Assembly (NCBI RefSeq): GCF_900114775.1
Contig: NZ_FOUE01000001.1
Span: forward strand, 434,001-498,000
DNA from: Marinobacter zhejiangensis
GTDB lineage: Bacteria; Pseudomonadota; Gammaproteobacteria; Pseudomonadales; Oleiphilaceae
Length of the DNA: 64,000 nt
Direction of reading: 5' to 3'
The number at the start of each line of letters is the position of its first letter. Position 1 is the first letter of the stretch. Shown in pieces: positions 27,013-36,000 of this stretch. The translations under genes were made by a program, and so were the position numbers. The notes beneath the pieces were generated by a model that saw only the letters and a program-made list of their open reading frames with translations, was not told the DNA's origin and did not search any database.

Positions 27013-29088
27013 ATGAAAAAGAGAGCCGGAAGTATCAGCATGGGACAGGGAGGCAACAAAACGGTTGTCAGCCTGATCGCAGCGCTGATCGCATTGACCG
27101 TCCTGCTCGTTGTGGTCCTGTTCATTATCAACAGGGACAGCCAACACGACCAGGAATACATCACTTATGCCTCCGAGCTGAGGGTACTTTCTCAGGAGAT
27201 CGCAAAGAACGCCACCGAAGCGGCTGGCGGTACTGAGGAAGCCTTCGACCAGTTGCGGCGCTCCCGTGACGAGTTTGCGCAGCTCTGGGGCTACATGGTC
27301 AACGGCAACGAAGACACCGGCCTTCCTGACAGTGAACTGGCTGCAGACAGTGGCGTTCAGCAGAAATGGGATGCGGTACGGGCCAACGCCGACAGCATCC
27401 TGTCCACCCGGGAAGCCGTACTCGGCCTGCACCAGGTCGCCCAGACCCTGAACGAAACCATTCCTCAGCTGCAGGTGGAATACGACGACATTGTTCAGAT
27501 CCTGCTGGATAACGGCGCTCCTGCCGAGCAGATCTCCCTGGCCCAGCGTCAGTCGCTGCTGGCAGAACGGATTGTCCGCTCAGTCAACAACGTACTGTCC
27601 GGTGACGAAGACGCGGTTATCGCTGCTGACCGTTTCGGTCGTGACGCCAGTCTGTTCGGACGGGTTCTCCAGGGCCAGGTCGAAGGCAACCCGGCCATGG
27701 GTATTTCACGGGTAAATGACGAAGACGCGATCTACGGCCTCGAAGCGGTAGATGAGCTGTTCGAATTCGTATCGCAAAACGTAGACGCAATCCTTGACGC
27801 TTCTCCCGACCTCTTCAAGGTGCGTACCGCAGCCAGCGACATCTTCCAGAACTCCCAGACCCTGCTGGACAACATTTCCGTCCTGGCCGATGACCTCCGT
27901 CACCAGGCAGATTCCCGTCTGGTTGGACCGACCCTGGCCTTTGCCATCCTGGCTGGCATGATTGGTATCGTTGTCCTGATCGGTATCTCCATCTACCGCG
28001 AAGCGCAAGAGCGTCTGTCCACCACCCAGGAACAGAACGAACAGAACCAGAACGCGATCCTGCGACTGCTGGATGAACTCGCCGACCTCGCGGACGGTGA
28101 CCTGACCACCGAGGCCACGGTAACCGAGGACTTCACCGGCGCCATCGCGGACTCCATCAACTACGCGATCGACCAGATGCGCGGACTGGTACAGGCCATC
28201 CGGGGCACTGCGGTACGGGTTTCTTCGGCAGCCCAGGAAACCCAGGCCACGGCCATGCACCTGGCCGACGCTTCCGAGCACCAGGCCCAGGAAATTGCAG
28301 GCGCCTCCGCCGCGGTTAACGAGATGGCGGTGTCCATCGACCAGGTATCTTCCAACGCCGCCGAATCTTCCGCGGTTGCGGAGCGGTCGGTAGCGATCGC
28401 GAAGAAAGGCGCGGAAGTGGTACAGAACACCATCCGCGGCATGGACAACATCCGTGAGCAGATCCAGGAAACCTCCAAACGGATCAAGCGTCTGGGTGAA
28501 TCTTCCCAGGAAATCGGTGACATCGTATCGTTGATCAACGACATTGCCGACCAGACCAACATCCTGTCTCTGAACGCGGCGATCCAGGCAAGTATGGCCG
28601 GTGATGCCGGTCGAGGCTTCGCGGTAGTTGCGGACGAAGTTCAGCGACTGGCGGAACGCTCCTCCGCAGCGACCAAGCAGATTGAAGCTCTGGTTAAGAC
28701 GATCCAGTCCGATACCAACGAAGCGGTTATCTCCATGGAACACACCACCGCCGAGGTGGTTCGTGGTGCCCGTCTCGCCCAGGATGCGGGTATTGCACTT
28801 GAGGAAATCGAGAACGTATCGATGAACCTCGCGGAGTTGATCCAGAACATCTCCAACGCGGCACGTCAGCAGTCTTCGTCCGCGGCCCACATTTCCAACA
28901 CGATGAACGTTATCCAGGAAATCACTTCGCAAACTTCCTCCGGTACCAATGCGACCGCGAAGTCCATCGGTAACCTGGCAGAGATGGCGTCTGAGCTGCG
29001 GTCTTCGGTAGCAGGTTTCACCCTGCCGGAAGAAGAAGCGCTGCACAGCGAAGAAGAGGACATGGAGGACGTGCCGGTCGTGAGCTGA
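27013..29088 (+). CDS. pilJ: Methyl-accepting chemotaxis-type receptor PilJ
   Basis: A 691-residue chemoreceptor. The first membrane helix is at about residues 18-40 ([19 protein letters not shown]), a helical periplasmic domain of about 280 residues follows, the second helix lies around 310-330, then a HAMP-like region with [14 protein letters not shown] and a long cytoplasmic coiled coil. The hairpin tip reads [21 protein letters not shown], the PilJ variant in which the usual methylatable glutamate region is altered. It senses surface contact or pilus state in Pseudomonas. The ATG at 27013 has GGGAG upstream; a GTG 17 codons earlier (26962) is an alternative. Confidence 0.94.
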   Translation: MKKRAGSISMGQGGNKTVVSLIAALIALTVLLVVVLFIINRDSQHDQEYITYASELRVLSQEIAKNATEAAGGTEEAFDQLRRSRDEFAQLWGYMVNGNEDTGLPDSELAADSGVQQKWDAVRANADSILSTREAVLGLHQVAQTLNETIPQLQVEYDDIVQILLDNGAPAEQISLAQRQSLLAERIVRSVNNVLSGDEDAVIAADRFGRDASLFGRVLQGQVEGNPAMGISRVNDEDAIYGLEAVDELFEFVSQNVDAILDASPDLFKVRTAASDIFQNSQTLLDNISVLADDLRHQADSRLVGPTLAFAILAGMIGIVVLIGISIYREAQERLSTTQEQNEQNQNAILRLLDELADLADGDLTTEATVTEDFTGAIADSINYAIDQMRGLVQAIRGTAVRVSSAAQETQATAMHLADASEHQAQEIAGASAAVNEMAVSIDQVSSNAAESSAVAERSVAIAKKGAEVVQNTIRGMDNIREQIQETSKRIKRLGESSQEIGDIVSLINDIADQTNILSLNAAIQASMAGDAGRGFAVVADEVQRLAERSSAATKQIEALVKTIQSDTNEAVISMEHTTAEVVRGARLAQDAGIALEEIENVSMNLAELIQNISNAARQQSSSAAHISNTMNVIQEITSQTSSGTNATAKSIGNLAEMASELRSSVAGFTLPEEEALHSEEEDMEDVPVVS

Positions 29089-29116
29089 TCACGACTGGCG
29101 AGGCAAATGACAGTTC

Positions 29117-30016
29117 ATGGCTGAAGCATCCAACAATCTGTCATCCGCCAATGGCATCTGGTCCGTACGCCGACTTCCAGAAATGGATGAAGCGCAGTTC
29201 ACCCAGTGGCAGACACTGCTTGAACACCGGACCGGCATTACCGTGGCTTCAGGGCGCAAGTCGTTCCTCGAAACCAACCTTGGCATCCGGATGCGGGAAA
29301 TTGGCTGCAACAGCTATCAGGCCTATTACGAAAAGGTGGTCTCAAGCCCAGACGCGGTTGTTGAATGGTCGACTCTGGTGGACCGCCTCACCGTACAGGA
29401 AACCCGGTTCCTTCGTGACCCGGATGCCTGCAGACTGGTCTCCGACTACATCCTGACCCGGCCCCGCGAGGCCTTGCGCAGGCGCCCGCTGGCGGTCTGG
29501 AGCGTTGGCTGCTCTACCGGCGAGGAGCCCTACACCCTGGCGATGCTGCTCAATGAAAGCATGCGGCAGCTTGAGCTTCCGCCGCTGTTCGGGGTAACCG
29601 GCTCAGACATCAGTACGCCGGCCATCGAAAAGGGGCGCAGAGGCCTGTTCAATGCCCGTAAGCTTGAGGGCATGGATGAACTGTTGAAGTCACGGTATTT
29701 CCGGCCAGCCGAACGGAACTCCGTTGAGATTATAGAAAGCATTCGTGAGCGGGTGTGCTTCGCCAGGCTGAACGTCCTGGACCTGAAGCAGGCCCCCATG
29801 CACGGAATGAACATTATCTTCTGCCAGAACCTGCTGATTTATTTCCGCCGCTGGCGGCGGCGAGAAATAGTCACGCGACTTGCAGAGCGACTGGCGCCTG
29901 GGGGACTGCTCGTCCTCGGCCAGGGAGAGCTGACCGACTGGCAGCCTCCCGGCCTGCAACGGGTACCCTCAGAGAAGGTGCTGGCGTGGATTCGACGCCA
30001 GTCTGACGAAGAATAA
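29117..30016 (+). CDS. pilK: CheR-type methyltransferase PilK
   Basis: A 299-residue SAM-dependent protein-glutamate methyltransferase. The N-terminal helical domain is followed by DRLTVQETRFLRD, the SAM site VWSVGCSTGEEPYTLAML, and GMNIIFCQNLLIYF. It should methylate the PilJ receptor, with ChpB as the opposing esterase. The start at 29117 has only a distant GAGG; an in-frame ATG at 29183 is possible but would remove part of the helical domain. Confidence 0.92.
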   Translation: MAEASNNLSSANGIWSVRRLPEMDEAQFTQWQTLLEHRTGITVASGRKSFLETNLGIRMREIGCNSYQAYYEKVVSSPDAVVEWSTLVDRLTVQETRFLRDPDACRLVSDYILTRPREALRRRPLAVWSVGCSTGEEPYTLAMLLNESMRQLELPPLFGVTGSDISTPAIEKGRRGLFNARKLEGMDELLKSRYFRPAERNSVEIIESIRERVCFARLNVLDLKQAPMHGMNIIFCQNLLIYFRRWRRREIVTRLAERLAPGGLLVLGQGELTDWQPPGLQRVPSEKVLAWIRRQSDEE

Positions 30017-30027
30017 CCGGAGTGGTT

Positions 30028-33000
30028 ATGGGCAATCACCATGACAGCATCGCCCTAGATTGGGTTCGGGGCGAAATACAAGAAACGCTGATTCGGGGTC
30101 AGCAGGCGTTGGAGGGGTTCGTCGAGAACCGTGACGACACCGCGCGCCTGCGGTTCTGCCTGAACTACCTCCACCAGGTCCACGGTACCCTGCAGATGGT
30201 AGAACTCTTTGGTGCAGCCCTGCTCACCGAAGAGATGGAAAAGCTGACTCAAGCCGTTTTGAATGAGTCTGTCGCCAGTGTGGACGACGCCATCGAAGTA
30301 CTGATGGAAGCCATTCTCCAGCTGCCTCAGTACCTTGAGCACCTCGGTTCCAGCAGGGACGACTTCCCGCTGGTACTGCTGCCGTTGCTGAACGACCTGC
30401 GGGCTGCCCGAGGCGAGTCTCTGCTCTCGGACACCTCCCTGTTCAAGCCAGACCTGACTCAGGCCCAGAAGCCGGCACCCGCCAACGCCTCTCAGCGCCT
30501 TCAGGATCCCAATGTGCTGGGCCATATCCGCAAGTTACGGCAAATGTATCAGTTTGCCCTGGCTGGTGTGGTTCGGGAGGAAGACCTGCCGTCCCAGTTC
30601 GATTACCTGCAGAAGGTGATCCAGCGGCTGATCAAACTGTGTCAGAACACCCCACGCGAGCAGCTATGGCTGGCAGCCGGTGCTTTTGTAGAGTCCGCAC
30701 AGAGTGGCGACAACCCGGTCAATACCGCAGTTAAATCCATTCTCCGCAACCTCGACACCGAGCTGCGCAGGCTGACCGATGAGCACGCCAACATCCTGCA
30801 ACAACCGGTTCCGCAGGCTCTGTTCAAACACCTGCTTTATTATGTCGCCCGCGCCCGTGACCTGAATACTCCCTACGCCACTCGCCTGCGTGCGGACTAC
30901 AAGCTCGACGAAGCGCTTCCTTCCGAGGACGATGTCAGCGAAGCCCGCAGCCGGGTGTCCGGCCCGGGACGGGAAGCCATCCACTCGGTGGTCAGCGCCC
31001 TAAATGAAGAGCTGGCAAAGCTGAAAGACCAGCTCGATCTGTTCGTACGTGCCGAATACCGCACCAACGAGGAACTCGAGGAACTACTACCCGGGCTGCA
31101 CCAGATTGCCAATACCATCGCCATCCTTGGCCTGGCCGAAGCCCGCCAGATGGTGACCGAGCAACTGGATACCGTGACTCGCCTGGTCAACCAGTCCGAG
31201 CCGGCGGATGACGACATCCTGATGGACATTGCCGGCGCCCTGCTCTATGTCGAAGGCCGGTTGGCCAAACTCGACAGTGATCGCGCAGACGAGCCTGAAG
31301 AAGAGCTTGAAAGCGGGGAAAGACCCCGCATGGGCAGCCTGGAATTCAGCGATGCCAGCCACGCCCTGTTGCGGGAGTCCCGCACCACGGTTGAACAAAT
31401 CAAAACCGCACTCGTCAACTTCCTGGCGTCCCAGTGGGATCAACGGGAAATCCAGGATGTACCAAGCCAGATACACAGTATCTGTGGCGCCCTGCGCCTG
31501 ATCCCGATGGATCGGGTCGCCGACATACTGGATGCCGCCAAGAACTACATCACCCAGGTGCTGTTCAATGAGACACTGACCCCGGAGTGGGAGCAGATGG
31601 AGTCGCTGGCCGACGCCATCTCCAGTGTCGAATACTACCTGGAACAACTTGCGGACGGAGCCAACAACGAGACTATCCTTGAAGTTGCCGAGGACAGCCT
31701 GAAGCTTCTCGGCTTCCCCCCAGGCGAAGAACCCACCTGGCAGGAAACATCGGTAAGCAACACCGAGGCTACGCCAGCGGAAGCCCCTGTCGTGGCCAAC
31801 GACGCACCGCAAAGTGTCGAAAACGAAGACGAGCTGATCGACGATGAAATCCTCGAGATATTCGTTGAAGAAGCCACCGAAGTTCTCGAAACCATCCACG
31901 ACTTCTTCCCGCGCCTGTACCAGAACCACGACGACCGTGAAGCGCTGACCGAAGTCCGTCGCGCCTTCCACACCCTCAAAGGCAGTGGCCGCATGGTCAA
32001 TGCCCACAGCTTGGGCGAGCTGGCCTGGTCTGTGGAAAACATGCTGAACCGGGTCATCGAGCAGACCGTCAAACCCACAGATGCGTTGTTCAACCTGGTT
32101 AGCCAGGTGAATGACCGGATTCCCCAGCTGATTGAAGAGTTCCGCAACGGCAACGCCAATGGCGATGTGGCCGACCTGATGCAACAGGCCGAAGCCCTGG
32201 CCACCACCAGCAAGGTGGCGGCGGCACCTGAGCAGCCCGAAGAACCGGAAGAGCCCGAAACAGCAGAGACTGACAACATCGACACTCTGGAAGCGGAAGT
32301 GCCGGCACCCGCGCAGGTCGAAGCAATGCCAGCACCTGCGGAGCCTGTTGCCACTGGCAATGACTACGATGACCTGATTGACGACGACATCCTCGAAATA
32401 TTTGTCGAGGAAGCCGGTGAGGTTCTCGATACCATTCGCGAATACCTCCCGATGCTGGTTCGCCAGCACGATGACCGCAGCGCCCTTGCTGAAGTCCGCC
32501 GCGCCTTCCATACCCTCAAAGGCAGCGGCCGCATGGTCGGTGCCCTGGTGGTTGGCGAGCTGGCCTGGTCCGTTGAGAACATGCTCAACCGAGTGATCGA
32601 CGGCTCAATCCTGATGAACGAAAACATCGTCACCCTGTTGCAGGATGTCACTGCGATACTGCCTTCGCTCGTCAAAGACTTTGAGGAACGCCGGCCAGCC
32701 AGCCAGGATACGGCACCGTATGAAAGCCGGGCCAATGCCCTCGCCAGTGGTGACATCCCCGACACCAAGGCCATGCCTGCTGCCGACGAAACGGACGAAG
32801 CCGAAGAGCCGGAATACCTTATCGATGTTGACTTTGATGCCGGTGCCGACAGCGAAGACAACGTCGACTCGGTGCTGCTGGGCATCTTCGAAAGCGAAAC
32901 CGAGACTCACCTGCAAACGCTCCAGGCCTTCCTGGCTAACGCCGGTGAAAAATCGGCCGTGGCGTACACTGACGATGTATCCCGCGCACTGCATACCCTC

Positions 33001-36000
33001 AAGGGTAGTGCCCACACCGCATCGATCACGCCGATCGCCAACGTCATTACACCGCTGGAACGCTACGTCAAAGACGCCCGCGCTGCCGGCCTGAAGGCAG
33101 ATCGTGAGGGCCTGGAACTGATCAGCGAAGCTTGCCAGTTCCTCACCCAGGGACTCGCACAATTGCGGCAGACGCCCCAGGCCAGTCTCGAAGGTACCGA
33201 CGAGTACCTGACGCGCCTGGAAGAGCTCGCCAACCGCTCCCTCGGGCGCGCTGACGATGTCGAAGCCGACGTCACCGAAGCACTGCCGGATGCACATTTG
33301 GTGCAACTGTTCCTCAGCGAAGGTCTCGATATCCTGCTGGATGCCGACCGGATCCTTGATCAATGGGCGCAGGCACCCGAGGACTCCAGCCCCCTCGACA
33401 TCCTGGGTCACGAGCTCAACCAGCTGGCCATCGGTGCCGCCCAGGCCGGCCTCACCGACGTCTCTGACCTGGCCCGAATCCTCGCGGACGTATACTCCGG
33501 GCCCAAGCAAGCCATGGGATCCCTGAATGCAGAAGCCATCCAGACCATTCGGGACGGCCACGAGCACCTGATCAACATGATGGACCAGGTCGCCGCGGGC
33601 CTGGCCACTAGGTCCGACGCGCTCCTCAACGATGCCCTGAAAGGGCTTCTGGAAAGCCACGCCGCAGCAGATCCGGTAACGGAGAATGAACAGCCAGCCG
33701 ACGTTTTCAATGACGAGTTCGGCAACGAGCTTGAAGAAATCGACCTGAGCTTTGAGCTGGAACTGGCGGAGCCCGAACCAGAAGCGGAAGAACTGCCGCA
33801 GCTGATGGAGGTGGACGAAGACGACCAGGAGCTTGCCGACATTTTCCTGGAAGAAGCCCGGGAGTTGATCGACAACACCGCCGAGTCGCTCCACCGCTGG
33901 AACGAGAACCCTAGCAATACCGAACTGCTGCAATCCCTGCAACGGGATCTTCATACCCTGAAAGGTGGCGCCCGGCTCTCCGAACTCGCCGCCATCGGTG
34001 ATCTTGCCCACGAGCTGGAAACCCTGTTTGAAGGACTCTCAGATCATCGACTGCTGGTAGACGACTCCCTCGCCGATCTGCTGTTCCGAAGCCACGACCG
34101 GCTTGCCAGCATGATCGAAGCCCTTGAGCAGTCCCAGCCGCCCCGACCGGCCCCGGACCTGATCTCCGAGATCCAGATCTACATGGGCGGCAGCGGAGAA
34201 TCCCTGCCTGTTGAGGAAACCGCAGAGCTGCCTTCGGTAACAGAGGAACTGGTGGAGCTCACCGATTTTGAGCCCGCACCGGCAGAGCCTGCCGTTGAGC
34301 CCGAGCCTGAAGAAGCCATCCGTTTTGAAGAAGCACCTTCAGCGGAAGAGCCGGTCCTGGTTGAAGAAAGCACCATGGCCGAGCTGGACCCCGAGCTGGC
34401 CGAGATTTTCCTCGAAGAAGCCGGCGAGATCATCGACACCACCGCTGAGCAACTGCATCAATGGCAGGAAAACCCGAATCAGCCGGAGCTGGTCAAGGAA
34501 CTGCAGCGCGAGCTTCATACCCTCAAGGGTGGTGCGCGGATGGCGGAAATCGCCGCGGTTGCCGATATTGCTCACGAGATGGAGACCCTGTTCGAACGTA
34601 TCGTCGAGGGTCGCATCCCCGCTACCACAGAACGCACTGAACTGGCCCTGCGGGCCCACGATCAACTGGCCGCTCTGGTTGAATCCATCGCCGACAGTGG
34701 CCGCTGCCCCACCGTGCCAGCGTTGGTGCAGGAGCTTCGCCATGCCGCAGAAGATTCAGCAGCGGCGCAGCCAGCCGAGCCCGAGTTTGAACTGCCAACA
34801 CCGGTGGTTGAAGCTGACAGCACCACTCTGGACATCGAGCTTGACGGTCTGGAGATGTCCGAGCTCGAACAGGACATCCACGAGCTGCTGACCCCGACGG
34901 ACGAGATCCCAATCGTGGAACCGGAACAGCCGGTTCACGACCTGGCGGCACTGGATCCCGAGCTAGTCGGCATCTTCCTGGAAGAAGCCTACGACCTGAT
35001 CAATTCCACCGGCAGCTCCCTGCATGCCTGGAGTGAACAGCCGGACAATCGTGACATCGCCACTGAACTGCAGCGGGAAGTACATACCCTGAAGGGCGGT
35101 GCCCGCATGGCCGGGGTCGCTGCGATTGGCGACCTGACCCATGTCCTTGAGGATCTGTTCGAGAAGGTTGCTGAAGGCCAGATTGCCGCCACACCGCAGA
35201 TGATCGATTTGCTGTTTGCCTGCCACGACCGGCTGGCGCAGATGGTCGAGCAGGTTGCCACCCAGAAGCCGTGCCCGCCTGCCGAAGAACTGGTGGCCGA
35301 GGTCACCGCGATCCTGACCGGCGACCAGGCGGCTAATGCCGGCGAAACAATCGTTGTGGACGCCCAGCCAGCCGACGGCGCCGAAACAGAGTTGCCAGCA
35401 GAAGAACCCGCCAGCGCAGCGCCCACTGATGACCTGATGGGCGTGTTCCTGGATGAAGGCCTGGAGATCCATGCCGCCATCACCGACTGCCTGGATCAGT
35501 GGAAATCAGCGCCGGAAGAACTGACCGGCATTACCCAGCTGCAGCAGGAAATTCATACCCTCAAGGGCGGCGCCCGTCTTGCCGGGGCGGATTCGTTTGC
35601 AGACCTCGCCGATCATTGGGAGTCCCTCCTGGATTCCGTGGTTCGGGGAAGCGGCGTACAGGCCACCGTACTGGCACTGAGCGAGCGCGCTGTCGACGAA
35701 CTGCAGAAGATGCTGAACGCCTTGGAAGAGGGGCAGAAGCCAATCCCAGCGCCAGCGCTGCTTGCGGACATCGCCGCCGCGGAAGCCAGTGCCCAGGAAG
35801 CGGAGGGCACCGCCGAAGCTGCTGAGCCGGTGGACCCGGAAGTTATTGAAATTTTCTTGGAAGAAGCGGGCGAACTGTCGGATCAGCTTGAGCACCTGCT
35901 CGCAGACTGGCAGAAGGATCCGGGCAACCATCACTTCAACCAGGAAGCCCAACGGGTCCTGCACACCCTCAAGGGCGGCGCCCGTCTCGCCCAACTCAAG

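Noticed and set aside
27706..29046. 446-codon antisense frame over pilJ
   Set aside because: Mirror of the repetitive coiled-coil coding sequence; odd Arg/Gly/Leu-rich composition and no motif.
31087..34011. Two antisense frames of about 470 codons over chpA
   Set aside because: They follow the codon bias of chpA repeats, and have no start signals or domains.
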